A stretch of 64,000 nt of DNA from Bradyrhizobium sp. CB82 (lineage in GTDB: Bacteria; Pseudomonadota; Alphaproteobacteria; Rhizobiales; Xanthobacteraceae). The notes beneath the pieces are model-generated. The model was not told the DNA's origin. It did not search any database and saw only the letters and a program-made list of their open reading frames with translations. A program made the translations under genes and the position numbers. Location of the stretch: assembly GCF_029714405.1 (NCBI RefSeq), contig NZ_CP121650.1, forward strand, positions 7,321,001 to 7,385,000. Reading direction: 5' to 3'. Every line of letters begins with the position of its first letter. Position 1 is the stretch's first letter. Below are positions 1 to 10,343 of the stretch, in pieces.

Positions 1-1
1 C

Positions 2-285
2 GGCTGGCCCCAGGTAACTACCGTAGGCTACGCCAACGACGGCTTTGCGATCTATTTCCTGTGCGGGAAAGACAGCCAAAAAGCATTCAATCTGACCCGC
101 GACAACCGCGCATCTCTCGCGATCGACGACGATGCGTCGCAGGTCATGGAAATCACCGGGCTGTCCATGGCGGCGCGGGCCGAAGTCGTGAACGATCCGG
201 TCGAAGGCGAAAAAGCGCTGCGCCTGCTATTTCAGAGATATCCGGAACAGAAATCCATGCCCGGTCCGCTGCCGACGGACGCTAT
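2..285 (+). pseudogene. Pyridoxamine 5'-phosphate oxidase-like (PNPOx) fragment, missing both ends here
   Basis: Frame 2 is open from the window edge and reads like the FMN-binding split-barrel family of pyridoxamine-phosphate-oxidase-like proteins: a GWPQVTTVGY start, then DNRASLAIDDD and QRYPEQKSMPGPLP. The N-terminus lies outside the window. After about base 272 the family resemblance ends, and the frame runs through unrelated sequence to a stop at 382. From the same point frame 1 reads as the ATPase gene that follows. I infer that the 3' end was lost in a deletion or recombination. The family is called from motif memory, and the exact breakpoint is uncertain by about 15 bases. Confidence 0.6.
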
Positions 286-2439
286 CCCGCTCTGGACCTT
301 AGTCCCGAACAGCGCCGACAGAAGACGCTGGAGGCCCTCGGCATACGGTTGGAAGCCCTGGCGCGCTCCAGCCCCGTGCTGATGATCTTGGAGGACGTGC
401 ACTGGGCCGACCCCACGAGCCTGGAAGCGTTTGGCCGCACGGTGGATCAGATTGCGAGCCTTCGCGTGCTATTGATCGTGACGTTTCGGCCGGAGTTCGA
501 GGCGCCATGGATCGGACAGCCGCACGTCACAACTCTTGCCCTCAACCGGCTCGGACAGCGTGACGTCAACACCCTGATCGAGCGCGTCGTCGGTAACAAA
601 CCGCTGTCGGCGGACATTAGCAAGGACATCATCGAACGCACCGACGGCATCCCCTTGTTCGTCGAGGAGATGACAAAAGCGGTGTTGGAGACCGGGGAAG
701 AGCTGGAAGCGACGCAGATTGCGGCGGCGGTTCCCTCGCCGGCGCGGGCAGTCCCCGCGAGCTTGCATGCGTCGCTGATGGCTCGGCTCGACCGGATCGG
801 GACGACCGCGAAAGAGATAGCACAGATCGGTGCCGCAATTGGCCGGGAGTTCTCCTATGAGCTGCTGGTCCTCGTTGCGCACAACAACGAAGAGGCGGTG
901 AAGAGGTCACTAGGGCGGCTTAGCGATGCCGGGCTCGTGTTCAGCCAAGGCACGCCACCGCAGGCGACCTTCCTATTCAAACACGCGCTGGTGCAGGACG
1001 CCGCCTACGGCACGCTGCTGCGCGGCCCACGTCGGTCGCTGCACGCCCAAATCGCAACTGCGATGGAGGGTCACTTTCCGGAAATAGTGGAAACGCGGCC
1101 CGAGCTGTTGGCTCATCACTTCGCGGAAGCAAAGATGGTGGAGCGGGCGATTCGGTACTGGCTCCGCGGTGGCGAGCGCGCGAGCGAGCGTTCCGCAAAT
1201 ATCGAGGCGATCGCGCATCTCAGCAATGGGCTGAAACTCGTCGAGACCCTGCCCGATACGCCCCAACGTGTCGAGACAGAATTCGCGCTTCAAATGGCGA
1301 TTGGTGGTCCGCTGACCGCAACTAAGGGCTACGCCGCTCCGGAGGTCGAGCGGACCTATCTCCGGGCAAGGGAATTGTGCGAGCGGCTCCGCCGCTCAAG
1401 CGAGCTGTTTCCGGTTCTGCGCGGGTTGTGGAATTGCTATTTCACCCGCGGCGAACTCCTCAGGGCTGGCGATCTCGCCGAACAGCTGGCGGTGCTCGCA
1501 CAGGAACAGGGGCGATCGCTGCAACGCGCTCTTGCCCACCGCAGCTTGGGCTCCACGCGATTCTTCCTCGGCCGCTTCAGCGAGGCGCGTGAACAGCTCG
1601 ATCAAGCCATTTCATTTGACGAAGCGGCGGCTTCGGGAAACCGCCGTGCCTACATCTCGCTCTATGCGGATTCCCCCGGCGTCATTGGCCGCCTTCATCT
1701 CTCCTGTATCCAATGGCTCCTCGGCTTCCCAGAGCGCGCTGTGGCGACGCTCGAGGCGGGGCTGGTTCTCAGCGAAGCACTTGCGACACCAAGCTTCCAT
1801 GCGCTGGCCCTAACCTTTTCCGCAATCGTACGCCAGTGGCGACAGGAGTTTCAGGCGGCACGACGGCAAGCTGAAGCAGCGATCACCGTCGCGCGCGAGC
1901 ATGGCCTTTCTGCGCGACTTGCTATAGGAACCATCTGCCGGGGCGTGGCACTCGCCCACCTCGGCCAACATGAGGAAGGGATCGCGGAGGTTCGCGCGGG
2001 CTTTGCCTGCTGGCATGGGACCGGCGCCCGACTTTACGATCCCATGTGGCACTGTTTCACTGCGGAAGCTCATGCGGCCACTGGCCAGTTCGACGCCGCG
2101 TTCGACGCGCTCGACCGTGCTAGCGAGACCGCCGCGGCGACCGCGCAATTGTTCTATCAGGCGGAGTTGTACAGGCTGAGAGGCGCGTATTATGCGGCAA
2201 GGGGCGAGAGGATCGAAGCGGAGGTCTGGCTGAAGGATGGAATCAAGCTCGCCCGGAGCCAAGCTGCGAAATCGCTTGAGCTGCGCGCCGCCACCGATCT
2301 CGCCCGGCTTTGGCGCGCCCAGGGCAAATGCAGCGAAGCCCACGATCTTCTCGCTCCGGTCTATGGTTGGTTCACCGAAGGCTTCGATACGCTCGACTTG
2401 AAGGAGGCCAAAGCTCTGCTCGATGAGTTGCACACGTGA
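271..2439 (+). pseudogene. Headless ATPase/TPR protein (cyclase-ATPase family), N-terminal half deleted
   Basis: Frame 1 is open from base 61, but recognisable protein starts near 271 with GRYPALDLSPEQRRQ. It continues through a Walker-B-like strand (LMILEDVHWADPTS), the rest of a STAND/AAA domain, and a long TPR-like helical C-terminus ending at 2439. The relative at 41556-45020 has the same stretch (RYPPLDLSPQQ, FEDLHWIDPTS), but with a SAM domain, a class III nucleotide cyclase domain and a P-loop in front. Those parts are absent here, replaced by the PNPOx fragment in another frame. A protein could in theory start at an internal codon, but without the P-loop it is unlikely to be an active ATPase. 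I read this as a deletion-derived pseudogene. Confidence 0.75.
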
Positions 2440-2491
2440 CAAACATTTCCAAATTGAGGTGTTTGGGATCGGCCCGCTCGTCTCGTCGCGC

Positions 2492-2669
2492 AGCCGTCGT
2501 CGCGAGACTGTCGAGCATCCGTTCGGCACGATGAAGGCACGCATGGGAGCGACGCATTCCTGACCAAAACTCTCCCAAAGGTAGCCGCGCCGAGATGGCC
2601 CTCTCGGTCCTGGCCTATAATCTGACCCGAGCAATGAATATCCTCGGATCAGGCCGCTGGTCGCCGTGA
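2492..2669 (+). mobile_element. Degenerate 3' end of an IS1182-type transposase
   Basis: The bases translate as RRRETVEHPFGTMKARMGATH in one frame. After a one-base slip near 2557 they read FLTKTLPKVA, and after another slip EMALSVLAYNLTRAMNIL, stopping at 2667-2669. This is the usual C-terminal region of IS1182-family transposases (EHPFGTIK...LAYNLKR). The first frame hits TGA at once, so the piece is dead. A short inverted repeat, GGCCGTTTTTACACGGCC, near 2722-2740 may be a relic of the element's end; that part is a guess. The remnant lies between a truncated gene and an intact kinase, in keeping with a rearranged segment. Confidence 0.6.
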
Positions 2670-2752
2670 TCGCGGCCTGATGCTGGCCCAGTCTTGGCTT
2701 CAAGACTGGCTGCCCTGCAAGGCCGTTTTTACACGGCCAAGACGAAACGGAC

Positions 2753-3919
2753 TTGACACAGGCTGGTGTCGCGAGCCTTGTTCCCGACGGTAAAATCTGC
2801 TTGTTGAACGCCATGGGCACCGTTCGCAAAGTTGAAGGCGATTTTCCCCAGGGTGAGGGCGAAGCTGCCGCACTCATTAGGTCTCTTGACTGGTCTGCCA
2901 CCAGCTTGGGGCCAATCGTCGGATGGCCAACCCACCTTAAGGGCGCGGTCAGCCTTATGCTGCCCGCCAAAGCACAGATCGTGCTGTTCTGGGGGCCGGA
3001 GTTTGTGGCGCTGTACAATGACGCCTATGCGCCGACGATAGGCCAGAAGCATCCGAGGGCTCTTGGACGACCTGCCCGCGAGAATTGGGCCGAGCTGTGG
3101 GACGACTTGGAACCCTTGCTCCGACGCGTCCTCGATACTGGCGAGACGGTCTTCGCCAAGGATCGCCCATTCTACATCGAGCGTCACGGCTACCCAGAGA
3201 CCGTTTACTTCGACATTTCCTATTCACCGGTTCAGGATGAAACGGGCGAAATCGGCGGTGTTCTTTGCATCGTTAGTGAGACGACCGAGCGGGTCGTTGC
3301 ACAAGAGCGCCAACGGTTGCTTGCTCGCGAGGCGAACCACCGGGTGAAGAACCTGTTCGCCATCTTCCACGGCATCATCAGTCTGAGTGCTCGGTCAGCT
3401 CGAACGCCGCAGGAAATGGCTCAATCGTTACGAGGCCGTCTGGACGCTCTCATGCGGGCCAAGGACCTAATCCGTCCTGGGATCATGGGTACGGAGGCAC
3501 ACAGCGAGCGAACGACGGTCGGAGACGTCGTGCGAACAATCGTGCGGCCGTACGAAGATGATACGTCCGGCGAACGCATCATCTTAAGGGGACCTGCCGT
3601 GCCCGTGGGTGCTATGGCCGTGACAAGTCTCGCTCTCGCGCTGCATGAAACCACGACGAATGCGGCCAAGTATGGCGCGCTATCAGAGCCGACCGGTTCG
3701 ATCAGCATCACATGGGAGACGCATGGCGGGGACTTCCAACTTGATTGGGAAGAGAAAGGCGGCCCGGCTATTGTTGCTCCGCCGTCAGTTAAAGGCTTTG
3801 GGAGTGTGCTTGCGGAGCGCAGCATTGCTGATCAGCTCGGCGGCAAGGTTGAGCATAGTTGGCTATCGAGCGGGCTTAGGTTGAGGGTCTTGATTCCTTT
3901 GGATCGTCTTGCAGTCTGA
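2753..3919 (+). CDS. HWE-family sensor histidine kinase with N-terminal PAS-like domain
   Basis: The first ~30 residues are weakly coded, and ATG at 2813 is a plausible alternative start. Residues ~35-165 form a PAS-like sensor (SLDWSATSLGPIVGWP, FWGPEFVALYNDAYAP). The kinase core has the phospho-acceptor H-box ANHRVKNLFAIFHGIISLSA, an N-box ALHETTTNAAKYGAL, the WEEKGGP segment typical of the HWE group, and a G-rich KGFGSVLAERS. There are no transmembrane helices, so it should be a cytosolic autokinase. The usual N-box of this family is HELATNAAKYGAL; here the stretch before the key Asn is TTT. No response-regulator gene is adjacent, so it is an orphan. The signal and partner cannot be read from the sequence. 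Confidence 0.85.
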   Translation: MTQAGVASLVPDGKICLLNAMGTVRKVEGDFPQGEGEAAALIRSLDWSATSLGPIVGWPTHLKGAVSLMLPAKAQIVLFWGPEFVALYNDAYAPTIGQKHPRALGRPARENWAELWDDLEPLLRRVLDTGETVFAKDRPFYIERHGYPETVYFDISYSPVQDETGEIGGVLCIVSETTERVVAQERQRLLAREANHRVKNLFAIFHGIISLSARSARTPQEMAQSLRGRLDALMRAKDLIRPGIMGTEAHSERTTVGDVVRTIVRPYEDDTSGERIILRGPAVPVGAMAVTSLALALHETTTNAAKYGALSEPTGSISITWETHGGDFQLDWEEKGGPAIVAPPSVKGFGSVLAERSIADQLGGKVEHSWLSSGLRLRVLIPLDRLAV

Positions 3920-4583
3920 GGGAGTGCCAGGCGGTCGCCCAGACGACCTGGTTGCTGGGTATGTGCGGGTCTAGCGCGGCGAAAGCTATAGCTGGGGAAA
4001 CGGATCGCAAGCGATGTTCGGATTTGGCTCATCCCTACGAAGCAGAAATTGGTCGCTATAAGCGCTTAGCGGACTTCTGGCGAGCCTCCCCAGTGTAACT
4101 GCAACCGCGAATTTCTTCGCAACAGACATTCTGCATAATGTGCGGTCGCGCGTTTCTGGCACCATACGCCCGCGGCTCAAAGGACCCGAGAAACCGATGG
4201 GGGTGCACACAAAAAGAAGGCCGCCTGCGTTGCCACAAGCGGCCCAAGTCTAGGGAGGAAACGCCCAAGAGGGCAGCGATAGCGGGAGCGCTACCGCACA
4301 CCAAAGCTAGATAATCGCGATCAGCGGCTCAATTGAATGTATGTGGTCGTCGGGTATCCAAAGGGATCAAGGAACGATACGAAGGTTTAGCCGCTCGCCG
4401 CTATAGCCGGCCACTACCGCACGAGGCGTAAGGCCTTTGCCTGCGCACTACGTCGAGCACGGCATCGCCCTCGACCTCGACGCGACCGCGTCACGGCGAC
4501 GGCAGCGCCTCGACCTGAGGGACACCCAATTTCAATGGCGTGAGCCGCAGCTTACGTCGGCCGCGTCCCTCAGAACGCGTTGG
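3920..4583. other. Gene-poor 660-bp stretch
   Basis: No reading frame here has recognisable protein character. The only structured element is a hairpin at 4211-4244 (listed separately). Base composition is less GC-rich than in the neighbouring operons, as expected for decayed or acquired DNA. Confidence 0.4.
4211..4244 (-). terminator. Candidate Rho-independent terminator, leftward
   Basis: On the minus strand a GGCCGC...GCGGCC stem with a 14-base loop is followed by a T-rich run (TTCTTTTTG). It lies about 340 bases downstream of the small leftward gene at 4584-4811. The stem is short and the loop large, so this is tentative. Confidence 0.35.
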
Positions 4584-4811
4584 CTAAGGGCCACCGGACA
4601 ACGTTGTGAAGCCTGGCGCCCGGAACAGGGCGATTTGGAGCCGGCCCAGCCAATTGCAGTCACTTGCCCGGCGGGCTCTGAAGCGATCGACGCACTTCTT
4701 GGAACAAAGGGGAGTTTGCCACGAGTAGTACCGGACGAGACCAAACTTGCCATCACAAACTGCGCAACGGGCGGTTCTGCCAGATCCAAGACGCTCGGAG
4801 CAGTGGGGCAT
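4584..4811 (-). CDS. Small four-cysteine (zinc-ribbon-like) protein, 75 aa
   Basis: The start is chosen at ATG 4811 because AGAGGAGA lies 6 bases upstream, a near-ideal ribosome site; an in-frame upstream ATG at 4874 lacks one. The protein has two cysteine pairs: RCAVCDGKFG and, after a YYSWQTP turn, LCSKKCVDRFRARR. This is a C-x2-C...C-x3-C layout that could hold one zinc. A basic RFRARR segment follows. I recall similar short proteins in Bradyrhizobium genomes without assigned function. Its upstream region is a diverged copy of the control region of the polyol ABC/DHA-kinase operon at 33.4 kb, so it may share that regulator. The function is unknown; nucleic-acid or protein binding is only a possibility. 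Confidence 0.6.
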   Translation of the reverse strand: MPHCSERLGSGRTARCAVCDGKFGLVRYYSWQTPLCSKKCVDRFRARRASDCNWLGRLQIALFRAPGFTTLSGGP

Positions 4812-4837
4812 TGTTGTCTCCTCTCGGGTTTCCAGAC

Positions 4838-5295
4838 GGGCCGCTCCGGAAACGGGTCCGGACGGTCTCCCCAAACATCGCCTCGACGAGCGATGTTTAT
4901 GTTTTTATTTCACTAAACAAAATACTAAATTCGATGGGCCGTCAAGTGGCTTTCTTCGAGACCGATGAAAATTATTGATGTGGGCGCTTTGTACCGCCGC
5001 AGTGCATCACCGGAGCTTGGTGCGATTCGATCGTTGCGAAGGATGCGGTGCGAAAAAAGCCGGAGCCGCTCGGAATTTCTCCACCTTCAGATAGTAGGCA
5101 GGTTAGCAACAGTGATCTCAATCTGCGTGCGGACGACTCGTTCGCTCTCCTCGTGGGAACCAACGTTCAAGGGGCGACCATCTGCTCCCCGGAAAGTCTT
5201 CTGATGGCCAGCAGCGCACCGCTCCGGCGCGCGGCGAGAACGACCCCGAGTTTGAAAAGTTATGTTTAGTATTGCGTTTTACTGAACGTTAAGTC
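4838..5295. promoter_or_regulatory. Regulatory region A: outward-facing TTTAGTA repeats, diverged copy of the region at 33.4 kb
   Basis: Reading leftward, the minus strand has TTTAGTA-TTTTG-TTTAGTG (two 7-mers spaced 12 bases), then ATAAACATCGC, then a CCGTCCGGA.CCGTTTCCGG block close to the gene start. At the right end (5262-5290) the plus strand has GTTTAGTATTGCG followed by TTTTACTGAACGTT. The same blocks in the same order and orientation occur at 33415-33725. I infer a divergent promoter with two operators for one repressor. On the left it faces the 75-aa gene; on the right no intact gene follows before the LysR remnant. Confidence 0.55.
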
Positions 5296-5573
5296 CGCGA
5301 CCACCCATCCTACGGATCGCCGGACAAGCCGGCCAATCGCCTTGCGGTCCCGGAATAAAAACTCCCGCCCGCCAGCGCGCAGTCGGCGGCGTTCACGCTC
5401 TGTAGGAGGTTAGAAAATTGTGCCCGGAAGCGCCGCTTTGCCTCAAGAGTTGCCCTTGCGCGGCAGCTTTGACCCGCTGCTGACCTGAATCAAGATATAC
5501 TACGCGACCGAGGCCCTTCCCCGGCACGCGTTCGGCCAAGCCGTGTCTAAGCGCAAACCCCAGGCAAAAAGAC

Positions 5574-5717
5574 TTGTCGAACATCAATCTCAAGCTTCTC
5601 CAAACCTTCCTGCTTGCAGCCGAGCACGAAAGCTTCCGGAAGGCTGCCGAGGAATCGAACCGGTCTCCTTCTGCGGTCAGCATGCAGATCCGCAACCTGG
5701 AGGAGCAGATCGGCGTC
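5574..5717 (+). pseudogene. LysR-family regulator, N-terminal HTH remnant
   Basis: From a TTG codon the frame gives INLKLLQTFLLAAEHESF, then RKAAEESNRSPSAVSMQIRN and LEEQIGV, the winged-HTH start of a LysR-type regulator. The similarity stops right after LEEQIGV, where LysR proteins normally continue LF.RT.R.V.LT. The 160 bases that follow do not resume a LysR effector domain in any frame, so only the DNA-binding head survives. One frame of the downstream segment reads SSYIGIIGKKTAFWRAARF, vaguely like an XdhC tail; I do not trust this enough to call it. The native target genes cannot be inferred. Confidence 0.65.
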
Positions 5718-5880
5718 CATCGTCAAGAAGAACGGGCGCTGGTGAGCTCTGGTGCGATCCAGCTATATCGGCATCATCGGCAAGAAGACCGCGTTCTGGC
5801 GAGCCGCACGCTTTCAACTCGAACGCAAGGAGAGGGCGTCACACCGCGTGACGTCCTCCCATCGCCGCGGACGCATGTGA

Positions 5881-6393
5881 CTAAACCTGCACCGAGGTCA
5901 GCTTCTTCAGGCAGCGCAGCGCAAACGATGAGCGGCTGTGGCGGATGCCCGGAATGCGATAGAGCTTTTCGCGCAGGAAGCGTTCATAGCCGGCGGTGCT
6001 TTCGACCGCGACCTTCACGATGTAATCGTAATCGCCGGTGGTAAGATAGGCCTCGATCACTTCCGGCAAATTCGTAAGCAATTGGCCAAAGCGTTCGAGC
6101 ATCTCCTCGTCGTGGCGGTCGAGCGTCAGCTCTATGATGACCGTTTCGGGCAGGCCAAGCTTGTCCTGATTGAGCAGCGCGACGTAGCCATCGATATAGC
6201 CCTGCGTCTCGAGACGCTTCAGCCTGTTCCAGCATGGCGTGGTGGAGAGCCCGATCCTGTCGGCGAGTTGCGCCGTCGTCAGGCGCGCATCCTGCTGCAA
6301 GGCGCGCAGGATCTTGCGATCAATCTCGTCGAGCCGAAGCGCATCCTTGCGCGGAGCTTTGGCAGGCCCTGTGGCACGTCCGACCGATGCCAT
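5881..6393 (-). CDS. bkdR: Lrp/AsnC-family regulator of the bkd operon
   Basis: The 170-residue protein has an HTH at ~20-75 (LDEIDRKILRALQQDARLTT, STTPCWNRLKRLETQGYI) and a C-terminal RAM/ACT-like domain with the GDYDYIVKVAVE strand typical of Lrp proteins. It is transcribed away from the branched-chain 2-oxoacid dehydrogenase genes, 133 bases from the first of them. In Pseudomonas the Lrp-type BkdR sits in the same place and activates bkd in response to branched-chain amino acids. I transfer that role here from context. The N-terminal ~18 residues (GPAKAPRKDALR) are a basic extension beyond the usual Lrp start, so a start a little downstream is possible. Confidence 0.88.
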   Translation of the reverse strand: MASVGRATGPAKAPRKDALRLDEIDRKILRALQQDARLTTAQLADRIGLSTTPCWNRLKRLETQGYIDGYVALLNQDKLGLPETVIIELTLDRHDEEMLERFGQLLTNLPEVIEAYLTTGDYDYIVKVAVESTAGYERFLREKLYRIPGIRHSRSSFALRCLKKLTSVQV

Positions 6394-6526
6394 ACCAAGA
6401 ACTCCATTCTGGCTTTGCGACTGAGATATAGAAAATTCCTATCGCGATTTCAGACTATACCCAGATCAAAAGAACAACAATCCTGGTTTTTACCAGTACG
6501 ATGTACTTCAAAATGAGACGCATGCG
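6394..6526. promoter_or_regulatory. Divergent bkdR/bkd control region
   Basis: This 133-bp gap is clearly more AT-rich than its flanks, with several A/T tracts (TATAGAAAATTCC, GATCAAAAGAACAACAATCC). That is the sort of sequence Lrp-family proteins wrap. Both divergent transcripts must start here. I cannot define an individual operator. Confidence 0.45.
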
Positions 6527-8046
<1,520 letters not shown>

Positions 8047-8049
8047 ACC

Positions 8050-9063
8050 ATGCCACGGCGGACCATGATCGAGGCGATTCGCGACGCCATGGATGTGATG
8101 ATGTCGCGCAACGATAACGTCGTCGTGTTCGGCGAGGACGTCGGCTATTTCGGGGGCGTGTTTCGCGCCAGCCAAGGCCTGCAAGCGAAATACGGAACGA
8201 GCCGCTGCTTCGATACTCCGATCAGCGAGCTCGGCATCGTCGGCATCGCAGTGGGCATGGCGGCCTATGGCCTGAGACCCTGTGTCGAAATCCAGTTCGC
8301 CGATTATATGTATCCGGCCTACGACCAGATCGTCTCCGAGGCCGCGCGGCTGCGCTATCGCTCCAACGGCCAATTCACCTGCCCGCTCGTGGTGCGCATG
8401 CCGACCGGCGGCGGCATTTTTGGCGGCCAGACGCACAGCCAGAGCCCGGAAGCCCTGTTCACGCATGTCTGCGGTATCAAGACCGTCGTGCCGTCGAACC
8501 CACGCGACGCCAAGGGCCTGTTGATCTCTGCGATCGAAGACCCCGATCCCGTGATCTTCCTCGAACCGAAGCGGCTCTATAACGGTCCATTCGACGGTCA
8601 TCACGACCGGCCGGTGACGCCGTGGTCGAAGCATGATCTCGGCGAGGTCGACGACGGGCACTTTGCAGTTCCCCTCGGTAGCGCCGCGATCCGCAGGCAG
8701 GGCAAGGCCGTCACCATCCTCGCCTACGGCACCATGGTTCATGTCGCCGAAACCGCCGCGACCGAAACCGGCGTCGATGCCGAGATCATCGATCTTCGCT
8801 CGCTGCTGCCACTCGACCTCGACACCATCGAAGCCTCGGTCAAGAAGACCGGACGCTGCGTCATCGTGCATGAGGCAACGCTCACATCCGGCTTCGGCGC
8901 CGAGCTCTGCGCGCTGGTTCAGACGCGATGCTTTTATCATCTTGAAGCACCCATCGTGCGCGTTGCCGGCTGGGATACGCCCTACCCGCACGCGCAGGAA
9001 TGGGATTACTTTCCGGGCCCTGCGCGAATCGGTCGCGCGCTGATGGAAACGCTGGAGGCTTGA
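8050..9063 (+). CDS. bkdA2: Branched-chain 2-oxoacid dehydrogenase E1 beta subunit
   Basis: The 337-residue protein is a transketolase-type E1 beta: FGEDVGYFGGVFRASQGL, FDTPISELGIVGIAVGMAAYG, EIQFADYMYPAYDQIVSEAA, PTGGGIFGGQTHSQSPEALF, and a C-terminal swivel domain (GTMVHVAETAATETGVDAEI, VHEATLTSGFGAELCALVQ). It pairs with BkdA1 in an alpha2beta2 heterotetramer. A GGAG sequence at the end of bkdA1 serves as ribosome site, 8 bases before ATG. Length and motif order are normal for the family. Confidence 0.95.
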   Translation: MPRRTMIEAIRDAMDVMMSRNDNVVVFGEDVGYFGGVFRASQGLQAKYGTSRCFDTPISELGIVGIAVGMAAYGLRPCVEIQFADYMYPAYDQIVSEAARLRYRSNGQFTCPLVVRMPTGGGIFGGQTHSQSPEALFTHVCGIKTVVPSNPRDAKGLLISAIEDPDPVIFLEPKRLYNGPFDGHHDRPVTPWSKHDLGEVDDGHFAVPLGSAAIRRQGKAVTILAYGTMVHVAETAATETGVDAEIIDLRSLLPLDLDTIEASVKKTGRCVIVHEATLTSGFGAELCALVQTRCFYHLEAPIVRVAGWDTPYPHAQEWDYFPGPARIGRALMETLEA

Positions 9064-9064
9064 G

Positions 9065-10339
9065 ATGGCCGAGCGCGTGGTCAGGCTACCCGACGTCGGC
9101 GAAGGCATTGCGGAAGCCGAGCTCGTCGAATGGCACGTGAAGGTCGGCGATGTCGTGCGCGAAGACGCCGTGCTCGGTGCCGTCATGACCGACAAGGCGA
9201 CGGTGGAAATCCCCTCGCCGACGGACGGGCGCGTCATCTGGCTCGCGGGCAATGTGGGCGACCTGCTCGCCATCGGCTCGGACTTCGTTCGGCTCGAGGT
9301 GGGCGGCAAGAATGAGCCGGCGCCGGAGGTAGTGAAGCTCGGATCGCCCGCAGCAAGTGCTTCGGCCAAAACGCCTGATCATGCCGCAAGCGCTCCGCAG
9401 GGGCCGGCGAACGTGCCGCCCAACCCAGTGAAATCGCAGCCCTCCGCAGCGCCGCTCGACCGAGCTGGCGATCGGCCTCTGGCCGCCCCCGCGGTTCGAC
9501 TCCGCGCGCGGGAGGCAGGCGTCGACTTGCGTCAGATCCGCGGTACGGGTCCCGCTGGGCGGATCACCCATGATGATCTTGATGCCCATCTCGCGCGCAG
9601 CCGTACCGGAACGAGGGCGACGCCGTATCCAACCCAAACCGCGGTAACCGACGTCAAGATCGTCGGCTTGCGCCGCAAGATCGCCGAGAAGATGTCGATT
9701 GCGAGCTCGCGCATTCCGCACATCACCTATGTCGAGGAGGTCGATGTCACTGCGCTCGAGGATTTGCGCGCGAAGCTCAACAGCCAGAAGCAGCCGGGTA
9801 AACCCAAGCTGACAATGTTGCCGTTCCTGATGCGCGCCATGGTGCGCGCGATCGCCGAGCAGCAGCATCTCAATGCCCATTTCGACGACGAGGCCGGGAT
9901 CGTTCACCAGCACGCAGGCGTTCATATCGGGATCGCCACGCAAACCCCGACCGGCTTGGTGGTCCCCGTCGTCCGGCATACGGAAGCGCGCGACCTCTGG
10001 AGTTGCGCCGCCGAGGTCGCAAGGCTCGCGGAAGCGGCTCGGAACGGCAGCGCCACCCGCGACGATCTCACCGGCTCGACCATCACGATCACATCGCTCG
10101 GCGCACTGGGCGGGCTCGCGACGACACCCATCATCAATCATCCGGAGGTCGCAATCGTCGGAGTCAATCGCATCGCAGTCCGTCCGCATTGGAATGGCGC
10201 CGCCTTCGTGCCGCGCCAGATGATGAACTTGTCGTCCAGCTTCGATCACCGGGTCATCGATGGGTTCGATGCGGCCCAGTTCGTACAACGGATCAAGACA
10301 CAGCTGGAGACACCGGCCATGATCTTCATTGACGCATAG
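9065..10339 (+). CDS. bkdB: Dihydrolipoyl acyltransferase (E2) of the branched-chain complex
   Basis: The 424-residue protein has three modules. An N-terminal lipoyl domain carries the lipoylated Lys in VMTDKATVEIPSP. A Pro/Ala-rich linker follows, then a peripheral-subunit-binding domain (RLRAREAGVDLRQIRGTGPA). The catalytic domain ends in SSSFDHRVIDGFDAAQFVQ, with the HxxxDG active site. It moves the branched acyl group from E1 to CoA. There is one lipoyl domain, as in other bacterial BkdB. The start ATG lies one base after the bkdA2 stop, with GGAGG overlapping the upstream codons. Confidence 0.95.
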   Translation: MAERVVRLPDVGEGIAEAELVEWHVKVGDVVREDAVLGAVMTDKATVEIPSPTDGRVIWLAGNVGDLLAIGSDFVRLEVGGKNEPAPEVVKLGSPAASASAKTPDHAASAPQGPANVPPNPVKSQPSAAPLDRAGDRPLAAPAVRLRAREAGVDLRQIRGTGPAGRITHDDLDAHLARSRTGTRATPYPTQTAVTDVKIVGLRRKIAEKMSIASSRIPHITYVEEVDVTALEDLRAKLNSQKQPGKPKLTMLPFLMRAMVRAIAEQQHLNAHFDDEAGIVHQHAGVHIGIATQTPTGLVVPVVRHTEARDLWSCAAEVARLAEAARNGSATRDDLTGSTITITSLGALGGLATTPIINHPEVAIVGVNRIAVRPHWNGAAFVPRQMMNLSSSFDHRVIDGFDAAQFVQRIKTQLETPAMIFIDA

Positions 10340-10343
10340 GACG

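Noticed and set aside
4437..4916. 159-codon plus-strand frame opposite the four-Cys gene
   Set aside because: It has no ribosome site or family motif and is antisense to the better-supported small gene.
5720..5880. XdhC-like tail (SSYIGIIGKKTAFWRAARF)
   Set aside because: Only about 20 residues vaguely match the XdhC NAD-binding end, and the frame has no further support.
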